64,000 bases of DNA from assembly GCF_009749405.1 (NCBI RefSeq), contig NZ_WBIQ01000009.1, forward strand, positions 62,001 through 126,000, written 5' to 3'. Of this stretch, positions 33,899-41,841 are shown piece by piece. The stretch comes from Agromyces lapidis. Lineage in GTDB: Bacteria; Actinomycetota; Actinomycetes; Actinomycetales; Microbacteriaceae. The translations under genes were made by a program, and so were the position numbers. The stretch's first letter is position 1. Each line of letters opens with the position of its first letter. The notes below the pieces were generated by a model. The model had not been told where the DNA came from and made no database searches. It saw only the letters and a program-made list of their open reading frames with translations.

Positions 33899-33947
33899 GG
33901 GCCTGCGACCATCCTCCCCCCGATCCCCCCGAGGTGGCCGCAGGCCC
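33899..33947 (-). terminator. Hairpin downstream of the APC permease gene
   Basis: GGGCCTGCG (33899-33907) pairs with CGCAGGCCC (33939-33947), and three more pairs follow inside after one mismatch; the loop is C-rich. It starts 4 nt after the permease stop, so it is a likely terminator although no T-run is present. Confidence 0.5.
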
Positions 33948-33950
33948 GGC

Positions 33951-35417
33951 TCAGCGCTCCGAGTCGACCTCGTCGAGCGGATGCGTGGTGGTGGGGATCG
34001 CCCCGGTGAGCGGCTGGCCCTCGCGGAGCAGACGGCGACGACGGAGCATCCAGCACCCCCCGAGCACCGCGAACCAGATCGGGGCGGCGAGGAGCGCCGG
34101 GCGCGTCGACTCGCCGAGCAGCAGCGTCACGATGATGAACGCGAAGAACGCGAACACGAGCCACGGGGTGACCTTCGCGAAGGGCATGCGGAACGCCGAG
34201 GACGCGTGCTTCTCGGGATATCGGCGCTGGTACACGAGGTGGCTCGCGACGATCGAGCCCCAGGTGAAGAGCACGAGGGTCGCGCACACCGAGCTCACGA
34301 AGGTGAACGCCTGGACGACGCCGTCGCCGGCGTAGAGCAGCGGGATCGCCGCGAAGAGGAACACGCAGGTGAAGAAGACGGCGTTGCGCGGGATGAACCG
34401 GCGATCCACCTTCGCGAAGACGCGCGCGGCATGGCCGTCCTTCGCGAGGCCGAACAACATGCGCGTACCGGAATACAGTCCCGAGTTCGCGCTGGAGGCC
34501 GCCGAGGTGAGCACGACGAGGTTGATGGCGAAGGCCGCCGCCCCGAAGCCCGCGAGCAGCAGCGTCGAGGTGAACGGGCTCGTGCCCGCCTCGATCTGGT
34601 CCCAGGGGGTGATGCTCATGATGACGACCATCGCGCCGACGTAGAAGACGATGATGCGCACGACGATCGAGTTGATCGCCTTCGGCAGGTTGCGGCGCGG
34701 GTTCTGCGTCTCGGCGGCGGCGGTGCCGACGAGCTCGACGCCGATGAATGCGAACACGCCCATCTGGAAGCCCATGATGAAGCCGGAGGCACCGAGAGGG
34801 AACAGCCCGCCGTGCTCCCACAGGTTCGTGACCGAGGCCTGCACCCCGTCGGGGCTCGTGTAGCCGGTGACGATGAGCACGATGCCGACCGCGATGAGCC
34901 CGAGGATCGCGACGATCTTCACGATCGCGAACCAGAACTCGGTCTCGCCGAACCACTTCACCGGCTGCAGGTTCAGGATGGTCAGGCCGATCGCCGTGAG
35001 CAGCGCCGGCACCCAGACGGGGATGTCGGGGGCGAAGTACTGCGTGTACGCGGTGATCGCGACGATGTCGGCGACGCAGGCGACGACCCACGAGAACCAG
35101 TAGGTCCACGAGACGAAGAACCCGGCCCAGGGGCCGAGCATGTCCTTCGCGATGTCGCCGAAGGTCTTGTAGTGCAGGTTCGATAGCAGCAGCTCGCCGA
35201 GCGCCCGCATGATGAAGAACACGAAGACGCCGATGATCATGTACACGAAGATGATCGACGGCCCCGTGAGGCTGATGACGGTACCCGAGCCGAGGAAGAG
35301 CCCCGTGCCGATGGCGCCGCCGATCGCGATGAGCTGCAGGTGGCGGTTCTTCAGGCCGCGTTCGAGGTCGCGGGGCGGGGCGTCGGCCGGGGCGGCCGGC
35401 GCTGCGAGATCGGTCAT
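33951..35417 (-). CDS. APC-superfamily amino-acid permease
   Basis: 488 residues, 12 membrane helices. LIAIGGAIGTGLFLGSG is the helix-1 substrate/backbone site of the AAT family, and ISLTGPSIIFVYMIIGVFVFFIMRALGELL and SANSGLYSGTRMLFGLAKDG follow the family pattern of CycA/LysP/ProY. Imports a neutral or basic amino acid with H+. It is transcribed in the same direction as decarboxylase 2 (81 nt upstream), which suggests it delivers that enzyme's substrate. AAGGAG is 10 nt before the ATG, and a C14 tract on the coding strand is in the leader 24 nt before the ATG. Confidence 0.9.
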   Translation of the reverse strand: MTDLAAPAAPADAPPRDLERGLKNRHLQLIAIGGAIGTGLFLGSGTVISLTGPSIIFVYMIIGVFVFFIMRALGELLLSNLHYKTFGDIAKDMLGPWAGFFVSWTYWFSWVVACVADIVAITAYTQYFAPDIPVWVPALLTAIGLTILNLQPVKWFGETEFWFAIVKIVAILGLIAVGIVLIVTGYTSPDGVQASVTNLWEHGGLFPLGASGFIMGFQMGVFAFIGVELVGTAAAETQNPRRNLPKAINSIVVRIIVFYVGAMVVIMSITPWDQIEAGTSPFTSTLLLAGFGAAAFAINLVVLTSAASSANSGLYSGTRMLFGLAKDGHAARVFAKVDRRFIPRNAVFFTCVFLFAAIPLLYAGDGVVQAFTFVSSVCATLVLFTWGSIVASHLVYQRRYPEKHASSAFRMPFAKVTPWLVFAFFAFIIVTLLLGESTRPALLAAPIWFAVLGGCWMLRRRRLLREGQPLTGAIPTTTHPLDEVDSER

Positions 35418-35440
35418 GTCAGAGACTCCTTCGTCTGTGC

Positions 35441-35454
35441 GGGGGGGGGGGGGG
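35441..35454. repeat. Homopolymer of 14 G (14 C on the transcribed strand)
   Basis: An uninterrupted G14 run in the 81-bp gap between decarboxylase 2 and the APC permease, 23 nt upstream of the permease ribosome-site region. Runs of this length are exceptional even in GC-rich DNA and are prone to slippage; they can also be assembly or sequencing artefacts. Confidence 0.9.
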
Positions 35455-35498
35455 ATTGGGATGCTCGTGCGGACGCGCCGCGATCAGGACGGCCGCGA

Positions 35499-37001
35499 TC
35501 AGACCGCGGCGACGACCCTCACCCGGTCGAGCCGGGGATCCACGCTGCCGCGCACATAACCCGACGCATCGGCGGCGGTGGCGCGGAGGAAATCGAGCAC
35601 CTCACGGGTGAACGGTTCACCGGGAAGCACATTGGGGATACCAGGAGGATACGCGGCGAGCGCGTCAGCCGAAATTCGGCCGACCGCCTCCTCCCACGGG
35701 ATCACCTCGGTTTCGCTGAGGAACGCGTCCTGCACGCTCATCGCGATCGGGGCGACGCGGGGCAGCTGACGGGGCTCGCTGAGGCTCTCGGGCACCTCCG
35801 GGAGGGCATGGAGCGCGGTGAGGAACCGGTCGACGTCGAGGCGGCTCGTCGCGCCGAGCAGCAGCAGGATCGCGGAGTGGGTCGAGAGCTCGACGACTAC
35901 CCCGTGGTCGCGGATGAGCCGGTGGTGCGCCTCGCCGCCCGAGATGCCCCCGGCGCGGGTGTCGATGACGATCTTGAACGGGTCGAGGTCGACGGTGCCG
36001 TCGCTGAAGCGGATGTCGTCGCTCGCGTCGCGGAAGCGACCGCCCTCGCGGACGCCCCGGCGGATCGCCTCGGCGGCGTCGAGGGTCTCGCCGATGGAGC
36101 GCTCGCCGTCGACGACGAGCCGGCGGCGGGCCTCGTCGAGCGAGGCCATGAGCAGCGCGCTCGACGAGGTCGACTGGTACGAGCGGTGCACACGGTCGGC
36201 GAGCCCCTCGAGGCGCTGCCCGAACGGCCCTTCGCCGAGGAAGAGCATGGCCGACTGGGTGAGCGAGCCGCCGCCCTTGTGCGTGCTCGAGACGACGAGG
36301 TCGGCGCCGAGGCGGGCGGCGTTCGTCGGCAGGCCCGGGTGGAACCCGAAGTGGGCGCCCCACGCCTCGTCGACGATGAGCGGTACGCCATGGGCGTGCG
36401 CGACGCCGGCGATCGCGGTGATGTCGGAGACGGCGCCGAAGTAGCTCGGGCTCGTGAGGTAGACGGCCCCGCTGTCGGGGTGCGCGGTGAGTGCGGCGTC
36501 GACCTGCTCGGCGGTGAGCCCGTGCGAGGAGCCGAGGGCGCTGTCGACCGCGCCCTGGACGAAGTGGGCATCGATGCCGCCGTGCGCGATGCCGTCGATG
36601 ACGCTCGAGTGCACGCCCCGCTGCACGACGAGCTCACGGCCGAGCGCACGGGCGACCATCGTCGCGATGTGGTTGCCCTGCGATGCGCCGTTGGTGAGGA
36701 ACCAGGCACGGCGAGCGCCCCACGCGTCGGCCGCGAGCTCGAGCGAGCGGGCGAGCGGCGTCGGCTTCGCCGGGTTGATCATGCGCCAGCTGTCCTGGTC
36801 GATGCCGCTGAAGAGCATCGGCTTGTCCATGCGCAGCGCCTGCTCGCCGACGAACGAGGCGATCCCCGGGGCGTTCTCGGCGTGACCGTGGTGAGCGGGC
36901 ACGTGGATGTGCTGCCAGTCCCCCGCGGCGAGCGCGCGAAGTGCGTCGGCGTACGGGACCTCGGTCTGCGTGGGGAGCTGCGTCGGTGCGGCGTGGAGCA
37001 T
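35499..37001 (-). CDS. Orn/Lys/Arg decarboxylase family PLP enzyme, copy 2
   Basis: 500 residues. Same family as copy 1: PLP lysine K242 in SSTHKGGGSLTQSAM, pyridine Asp D211 in IVDEAWGAHFGF, and LAAYPPGIPNVLPGEP near the C-terminus. The central domains of the two copies are very similar, while N-termini and the small C-terminal domains differ. It keeps Glu212 next to the Asp, unlike copy 1. ATG 37001 is 7 nt after TAACCT (leaderless); the frame is open to a TTG further up. Followed by the APC permease and divergent from a LysR gene. Confidence 0.88.
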   Translation of the reverse strand: MLHAAPTQLPTQTEVPYADALRALAAGDWQHIHVPAHHGHAENAPGIASFVGEQALRMDKPMLFSGIDQDSWRMINPAKPTPLARSLELAADAWGARRAWFLTNGASQGNHIATMVARALGRELVVQRGVHSSVIDGIAHGGIDAHFVQGAVDSALGSSHGLTAEQVDAALTAHPDSGAVYLTSPSYFGAVSDITAIAGVAHAHGVPLIVDEAWGAHFGFHPGLPTNAARLGADLVVSSTHKGGGSLTQSAMLFLGEGPFGQRLEGLADRVHRSYQSTSSSALLMASLDEARRRLVVDGERSIGETLDAAEAIRRGVREGGRFRDASDDIRFSDGTVDLDPFKIVIDTRAGGISGGEAHHRLIRDHGVVVELSTHSAILLLLGATSRLDVDRFLTALHALPEVPESLSEPRQLPRVAPIAMSVQDAFLSETEVIPWEEAVGRISADALAAYPPGIPNVLPGEPFTREVLDFLRATAADASGYVRGSVDPRLDRVRVVAAV

Positions 37002-37008
37002 GACGTTC

Positions 37009-37014
37009 AGGTTA
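37009..37014 (-). promoter_or_regulatory. -10 element TAACCT of a leaderless transcript
   Basis: Minus-strand TAACCT, 7 nt, then ATG 37001 of decarboxylase 2. Confidence 0.5.
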
Positions 37015-37022
37015 GGAAGCAA

Positions 37023-37035
37023 CTCATGACATGAG
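37023..37035. promoter_or_regulatory. CTCATG-A-CATGAG dyad between decarboxylase 2 and LysR
   Basis: Perfect 13-bp palindrome with a T-N11-A frame, the shape of LysR sites, just upstream of the minus-strand -10 (37009-37014). Its sequence differs from the boxes of the first LysR/decarboxylase pair. Confidence 0.6.
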
Positions 37036-37063
37036 AAGTGGGTGAATCGTTACCGCAGCGACA

Positions 37064-37069
37064 TACGCT
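37064..37069 (+). promoter_or_regulatory. -10 element TACGCT of a leaderless transcript
   Basis: TACGCT, CTATGA, then the GTG at 37076 of the LysR gene. Confidence 0.55.
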
Positions 37070-37075
37070 CTATGA

Positions 37076-38011
37076 GTGATCTCGTTGCAGCAACTCCGCG
37101 TCATCCTCGCCGTGCGCGCGAACGGCAGCCTCACGAAGGCGGCGAACGCCCTGCACTACGGGGTGCCGACCGTCACGCACCACCTTGACGCCCTCGAATC
37201 GCGGCTCGGCGCGCAACTCGTCGAGCGGACGCCGCGGGGCGCCCGCCTGACTCCGATCGGCGAACTGCTCGCCGAGGAGGGCGAGCAGATCCTCGCGCGG
37301 GTCGCGCACGCCGAGCGGCTCGTCGCCACGTATCGGGATGCCGGCGCGATGACCCTCGTCGTCGGAACCTTCCCCTCGATCGGCGCGCGTCTGCTGCCAG
37401 AGGCGATCCGGGCGCTCCGGGAGTCGATGCACGTCGAGGTCGAACTCGTCGAGGGCGAACCGACCGAGCTCGTGCGCATGCTCGGCGAGGGCGCACTCCA
37501 CGCGGCGCTCATCTACGACCTCGAGGGCGACCCGGCGTTCGACGCGCCCGATCTCGAGTCGACCCTGCTCATGTCCGAGCCGTTCCACGTGCTCGTTGGG
37601 GCGTCGAGCCCGCTCGCCGCCCTCGACGAGCTCGACCTCGGCGAGCTCGGCCGCAGCTGGATCGGCAGCCGCAACGACGACGAGGCATCCCAGCGGGTCC
37701 TCCGCCGCGCGAGCGCCGCACTCGGCCAGGAGCTGCACGTGTTCACCCGCACCGACGACCTCAACATGATCCACGGCCTCGTTGCGGCCGACCTCGCGGT
37801 CGCGCTCGCGGTGCCGTCGACCTTCGTGCCGGGGTTCGAGGTGGTGGTGCGACCGCCCGTCCAAGAGCTCGGGCTGCGCCGCCTCGCCTTCGTCACCCGC
37901 GGCGACGCGCAGCTTCCGGCACTCGCGCGCCTCCGCGACATCCTCGTCGACGCTTCTGCCGAACTCTCCCGGCAGACGACTGCACCCAGCGCGACCGCGC
38001 CCCGCTCGTAG
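37076..38011 (+). CDS. LysR-family regulator paired with decarboxylase 2
   Basis: 311 residues; HTH GSLTKAANALHYGVPTVTHHLDALESRLGAQL, then the two-lobe effector domain (LVVGTFPSIGARLLPEAIRAL). The leaderless promoter fixes GTG 37076 as the start. It resembles the LysR at 28302 in length and in the unusual HYG-VPTVTHHL / DWS-QPTVSHHL recognition helix, supporting duplication of the whole pair. It probably regulates decarboxylase 2 and the permease. Confidence 0.9.
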   Translation: MISLQQLRVILAVRANGSLTKAANALHYGVPTVTHHLDALESRLGAQLVERTPRGARLTPIGELLAEEGEQILARVAHAERLVATYRDAGAMTLVVGTFPSIGARLLPEAIRALRESMHVEVELVEGEPTELVRMLGEGALHAALIYDLEGDPAFDAPDLESTLLMSEPFHVLVGASSPLAALDELDLGELGRSWIGSRNDDEASQRVLRRASAALGQELHVFTRTDDLNMIHGLVAADLAVALAVPSTFVPGFEVVVRPPVQELGLRRLAFVTRGDAQLPALARLRDILVDASAELSRQTTAPSATAPRS

Positions 38012-38043
38012 GCGCCGTGCGGCGGGCGCCGCCCGGGCCCGGC

Positions 38044-38403
38044 TCAGGCGAAGACCAGCCATCCCGCACCGATCGCGAGCGCGATGACGCCGAGCACGAG
38101 GCTCGGGGCGAAGGGCTCGTGGCGGCGGACGTGAAGGCCCACGGCGACGGCCATCATGCCGGCGAGCGCGAAGGCCGCGATAGGGGTGAGCCAGGGGGCG
38201 ATGCCGGTCGCGGCGGGCAGGATCATGCCGATCGCACCGATCACCTCGAGTGCGCCGATGCCCTTGAGCTGGGCGGGGTTCACGACCTCGACCCAGGCCA
38301 TCTTCTCGCCGACGCGCTCGTAGGGGGTGACGACCTTCATCGTGCCGGCCATCACGAAGGCGAGGGCGAGCACGGCGGTGGCGATCCAGAGGGCGATGAT
38401 CAT
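38044..38403 (-). CDS. DoxX-like membrane protein
   Basis: 119 residues, four membrane helices. ALAFVMAGTMKVVTPYERVGEKMAWVEVVNPAQLKGIGALEVIGAIGMILPA is the DoxX-like family (DoxX_2) with the conserved GExxGAxGMILP element. Members are linked to redox stress or quinone metabolism but their action is undefined. GAAGGGAG lies just before the ATG. It is divergent from an HxlR regulator, the usual arrangement for this family. Confidence 0.87.
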   Translation of the reverse strand: MIIALWIATAVLALAFVMAGTMKVVTPYERVGEKMAWVEVVNPAQLKGIGALEVIGAIGMILPAATGIAPWLTPIAAFALAGMMAVAVGLHVRRHEPFAPSLVLGVIALAIGAGWLVFA

Positions 38404-38418
38404 GGGAGTCCCTTCTCG

Positions 38419-38504
38419 GTTACGATGAGTTCGTAACGCACGATCCGGTATCGTATGCCTCGAGGCCCCGGCACTTCTTCGTGCGAAACGCACCTCGAGG
38501 TGCG
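38419..38504. promoter_or_regulatory. Three operator-like dyads in the DoxX/HxlR intergenic region
   Basis: GTTACGA-TGAGT-TCGTAAC at 38419-38437 (7-bp arms), ACGAT-CCGGT-ATCGT at 38440-38454 (5-bp arms) and the perfect 16-bp palindrome CGCACCTCGAGGTGCG at 38489-38504. The first contains GTAAC/GTTAC half-sites as favoured by HxlR proteins and lies 16 bp from the DoxX ATG; the others flank the HxlR promoter region. Confidence 0.6.
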
Positions 38505-38531
38505 TAACGGGCCGAGCGAAAGGAGCCGCCC

Positions 38532-38960
38532 ATGCCGACGCGATCCCCACGCGTCCTCGCCGCTCCGCCGATCGACGCACCCGTCGGGCACGAGGGCACC
38601 GCCGCATGCAGCGTCGACAACCCCGCGAGCGGACTCATCCGCGAGATCCTCTCGCGCGTCGGCGACAAGTGGAGCATGCTCGTCATCGGCGTGCTGCACG
38701 ACGGCCCACTGCGCTTCACCGAACTGCAGCGCAAGATCGACGGCATCTCGCACCGCATGCTCACCCAGACGCTGCGCAGCCTCGAGCGCGACGGCCTCGT
38801 CACCCGCACGAGCTACCCCGAGATCCCACCGCGGGTCGAGTACGCGGCGACCCCGCTCGGCCGCTCGCTCTCCGAGCCCGTCATCGAGCTCGCCCGTTGG
38901 GCGGCGGCCCACCGCACCGACATCCTCGATGCCCGAGAGGCCTTCGACGCCGAGCGCTGA
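38532..38960 (+). CDS. HxlR-family transcriptional regulator
   Basis: 142 residues. The winged HTH is VLHDGPLRFTELQRKIDGISHRMLTQTLRSLERDGLVTRTSYPEIPPRVEYAATPLG, the HxlR signature. A single Cys (AACSVDNP, residue 26) precedes the domain; in thiol-sensing HxlR relatives (HypR, YodB) an N-terminal Cys is the sensor, so redox control is possible. Divergent from the DoxX-like gene. ATG with AAGGAG 8 nt upstream. Confidence 0.9.
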   Translation: MPTRSPRVLAAPPIDAPVGHEGTAACSVDNPASGLIREILSRVGDKWSMLVIGVLHDGPLRFTELQRKIDGISHRMLTQTLRSLERDGLVTRTSYPEIPPRVEYAATPLGRSLSEPVIELARWAAAHRTDILDAREAFDAER

Positions 38961-38984
38961 GCCGCCGCGCTGGCGATCGGCCGA

Positions 38985-39896
38985 TCAGCCCACCAGGTCC
39001 GCGAACTCCTGTGCGACGCGCGCGACCTTGTCGACGTAGTCGTTGTCGTGGTTGTACGAGTACACCGCATCGCGCCAGCCCTCGGGGCTCGTCATCGAGC
39101 CCGCCGCGCAGAGGTAGCGCGCCGTCGTCAGCGCGGCGTCGTCGATCTGGTGCGGGTCGGCGACGTCGTCGCCGTTCGCATCGCTCGCCCACTTCGCCCA
39201 CGTCGACGGGATGAACTGCATCGGCCCGACCGCCCGGTCCCAGGTGGTGTCGCCGTCGAGCACGCCGCCGTCGGTGTCGGCGATCTTCGCCACTCCGTCG
39301 CCGTCGAGCGCCCGGCCGATGATCGGCGGGGCCACGTCGCCCGACTCTCCGAGCACCGAATCGCCGTGGCGGCCGTGGTCCGACTCGATCGACCCGATCG
39401 CGGCGATCGTCGCCCAGTCGACGCCGCACTGCGGCTCCTCCTCGGCGAGCGCGACGTGCGCGAGCGTGTACGCCGAGAGCGCCCGCTCGGGGATCCCGGT
39501 GGCATCGGCCACCATCCCGAGCCAGTCGCCGTCGATCGCGGGCACCGGCAGCGACTCGTGGCCCGAGCCCGACAGCCCCGCCGGGTCGTCGGGCGTCGCG
39601 GTACCGCCGTCGGCCGAGTCGTCGCCGTCGCCCTGGTCGAGCTCGTCGGGCTGCGAGGTCGTCGGCGGCAGCGCGACGTACGAGCCGTACGCCGCGGGCG
39701 CGGCGAATCCGCCGGGGTTCCTGGCGGTGCCGATGAGGTTCACGGCGACGACCACGCCGACCACGAGTGCGACGACCCCGACGGCGGCGCCCAGGAAGAG
39801 TGCGACGCGGCCGATGGCCCGCCCCCAGCCGACCCGGGAGCGGGCTGACCGACGCTCGCCGCGATCGTCGGCGTCGAAATCGTCGTCCCAGGACAT
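38985..39896 (-). CDS. Membrane-anchored lytic transglycosylase (SLT-like)
   Basis: 303 residues from ATG 39896. A cytoplasmic acidic/basic tail, one membrane anchor (about residues 27-53), a Pro/Asp-rich linker to about residue 110, and an extracellular transglycosylase domain. IGSIESDHGRHG holds the catalytic Glu, and GPMQFIPSTWAKWA and AVYSYNHDNDYVDKVARVAQEF complete the MltB/SLT_2-type fold. It cleaves peptidoglycan glycan chains. A codon-rich upstream extension lacks homology, so the MSWDDDF start is used. Confidence 0.87.
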   Translation of the reverse strand: MSWDDDFDADDRGERRSARSRVGWGRAIGRVALFLGAAVGVVALVVGVVVAVNLIGTARNPGGFAAPAAYGSYVALPPTTSQPDELDQGDGDDSADGGTATPDDPAGLSGSGHESLPVPAIDGDWLGMVADATGIPERALSAYTLAHVALAEEEPQCGVDWATIAAIGSIESDHGRHGDSVLGESGDVAPPIIGRALDGDGVAKIADTDGGVLDGDTTWDRAVGPMQFIPSTWAKWASDANGDDVADPHQIDDAALTTARYLCAAGSMTSPEGWRDAVYSYNHDNDYVDKVARVAQEFADLVG

Positions 39897-40094
39897 CGTT
39901 GCTCCGTTCGGGCGTCGGTTCAGGTGCCCGCGGGGCCGGCCCGGCCACTCGTTCGAGTGCGACTGCGGCGACCCCCAACCACAGTACGCGCCCGTCGCGG
40001 CCTCCGCGCGCATCGCGTGCCAGTCGGCTCTCGTGAATCGCCGCCCACCCGACTAGGCTCGGCCACGTCGGCACGTAGAAGGGCTGATTGAGAA

Positions 40095-41237
40095 ATGTCG
40101 AAGGCACTCTCCGAAGATCAGCTCGCCATCGTGGCCGCCGTGCGCGAGTTCACCGCGGCCGAGCTCGCCCCGTTCGCGAACGAGCGCGACCAGACGAAGC
40201 ACTTCCCGGTCGACACCCTCGAACGTGCCGGCCGGCTCGGTCTCGGCGGGGTCTACGTCGATGACGAATTCGGCGGTTCGTCACTGGGGCGGTTCACCGC
40301 GGCGCTCGTCTTCGAGGAGCTCGCCAGGGGCGACACGGCGATCGCCGCCTACCTGTCGATCCACAACATGGTCGCCTGGATGATCGACCGGTACGGCGAT
40401 GACGCGCAGCGCGAGCGATGGCTGCCCGGCATGAGCTCGCTCGTCGACCGCGGCAGCTACTGCCTCACCGAGCCGTCGGCGGGATCCGATGCCGCGGCCG
40501 TCACGACCTCCGCGCGGCGCGAGGGCGAGGAGTACGTGCTGAACGGCGTCAAGCAGTTCATCTCGGGCGCGGGCTCGTCGGCGGTGTACCTGGTCTTCGC
40601 CCGCACCGGCGAGTCCGGATCCCGCGGGATCAGCGCGATCATCGTTCCCGGCGGGGCATCCGGCCTCTCCTTCGGCCCCGAAGAGAAGAAGATGGGCTGG
40701 AACGCCCAGCCGACCCGCCAGGTGGTGCTCGACGAGGTGCGCGTGCCCGTGCGCAACCGCCTCGGCGAGGAGGGCGACGGCTTCTCGATCGCGATGTCGG
40801 GGCTCGACGGCGGTCGGGTGAACATCGCGGCGTGCTCGCTCGGCGGCGCGCAATGGGCCCTCGACCGCACGCTGCGGTACGTCGGCGAGCGCGAGACCTT
40901 CGGGCGCCGGCTCGCCGAGCACCAGTCGGTCGCGTTCACCCTCGCCGACATGGCGACCGAACTCCATGCCGCTCGCCTGCTCGTGCACGACGCGGCCGCG
41001 GCGATCGACGCGCGCGACGCCGACGCCACCGCGCGATGCGCGATGGCCAAGCGGTTCGCGACCGATGCGGCGTTCACCGTCGCGAACAGCGCGCTGCAGC
41101 TCCACGGCGGGTACGGGTACCTGTCGGAGTACGGCATCGAGCGGGTCGTCCGCGACCTGCGCGTGCACCAGATCCTCGAGGGCACGAACGAGGTCATGCG
41201 CATGATCATCGCTCGACGGCTGTTCGGCGCGCGCTGA
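40095..41237 (+). CDS. Acyl-CoA dehydrogenase (short/branched-chain type)
   Basis: 380 residues. YCLTEPSAGSDAAAVTT is the acyl-CoA dehydrogenase signature near the FAD, RETFGRRLAEHQSVAFTLADM follows, and LQLHGGYGYLSEYGIERVVRDLRVHQILEGTNEVMRMIIARRL is the C-terminal motif. The Glu base would be in the last of these (EGTNE), as in isobutyryl-, isovaleryl- and short-chain dehydrogenases. Passes electrons to ETF, whose genes lie at 43.4-45.2 kb. TAGGCT at 40053 and GAAGGGC before the ATG give promoter and ribosome site. Convergent with the TetR gene. Confidence 0.9.
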   Translation: MSKALSEDQLAIVAAVREFTAAELAPFANERDQTKHFPVDTLERAGRLGLGGVYVDDEFGGSSLGRFTAALVFEELARGDTAIAAYLSIHNMVAWMIDRYGDDAQRERWLPGMSSLVDRGSYCLTEPSAGSDAAAVTTSARREGEEYVLNGVKQFISGAGSSAVYLVFARTGESGSRGISAIIVPGGASGLSFGPEEKKMGWNAQPTRQVVLDEVRVPVRNRLGEEGDGFSIAMSGLDGGRVNIAACSLGGAQWALDRTLRYVGERETFGRRLAEHQSVAFTLADMATELHAARLLVHDAAAAIDARDADATARCAMAKRFATDAAFTVANSALQLHGGYGYLSEYGIERVVRDLRVHQILEGTNEVMRMIIARRLFGAR

Positions 41238-41255
41238 ACGCGACGGCGCCGCTCT

Positions 41256-41840
41256 TCAGCTCGCGAGCAGTCCCGAGTGCAGCAGCTCGAGGTAGTTCGC
41301 GCTCACGCTCGATGCGGTGTGGCGGCCACCGGGCCGGTACCAGAACACGGTCGACCAGACCGCGTCGCGGATGAAGCGGAACGCGAGACGGGGATCGACC
41401 GAGTCGCGGAAGACGCCGTCGCACTGGCCCGCCGTGATCTGCTCGATCCAGAGCTCCTCGATGCGCGCGGCGCCGTCGACGAGGAACTCGAACCCGGGCT
41501 GGGTCATCAGGAACCCGGTCTCGTTCTGGTAGATCCTCACCTCATCGGGTCGCTGCTCGATCGTGAGGAACGCGTGCTCGATGAGCTGGTCGAGGTGCTC
41601 GCGGTGGCTGCCCCCGCTCGCGACGATGCGCTCGAAGTGCGAGAGCGTGTCATCCATGAAGGTACGCAGGATCTCCTGGAGCACCGCCTCCTTCGAGGCG
41701 AAGTGGTGGTACAGGCTGCCCGAGAGAATGCCGGCCTCGTCGGCGATGTCGCGCACGGTCGTCGACGAGTAGCCGCGCGAGGCGATCAGCCTCGTCGCGA
41801 TCGCGATGATCTGCTCGCGCCGCGCGGAACCGTCGCCCAC
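41256..41840 (-). CDS. TetR-family regulator, KstR2-like
   Basis: 194 residues, GTG start one base after the cytochrome-b-like stop codon. The HTH TTVRDIADEAGILSGSLYHHFASKEAVL is of the KstR2 type, and the C-terminal part ends RFIRDAVWSTVFWYRPGGRHTASSVSANYLELLHSGLL, as in the TetR_C_33 domain. KstR2 regulators bind acyl-CoA esters and release AnCAAGnnCTTGnT operators. That exact operator is at 45236-45249, ahead of the operon that ends with this gene, so it is an autoregulated repressor of the locus. The acyl-CoA effector is inferred. Confidence 0.85.
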   Translation of the reverse strand: MGDGSARREQIIAIATRLIASRGYSSTTVRDIADEAGILSGSLYHHFASKEAVLQEILRTFMDDTLSHFERIVASGGSHREHLDQLIEHAFLTIEQRPDEVRIYQNETGFLMTQPGFEFLVDGAARIEELWIEQITAGQCDGVFRDSVDPRLAFRFIRDAVWSTVFWYRPGGRHTASSVSANYLELLHSGLLAS

Positions 41841-41841
41841 G

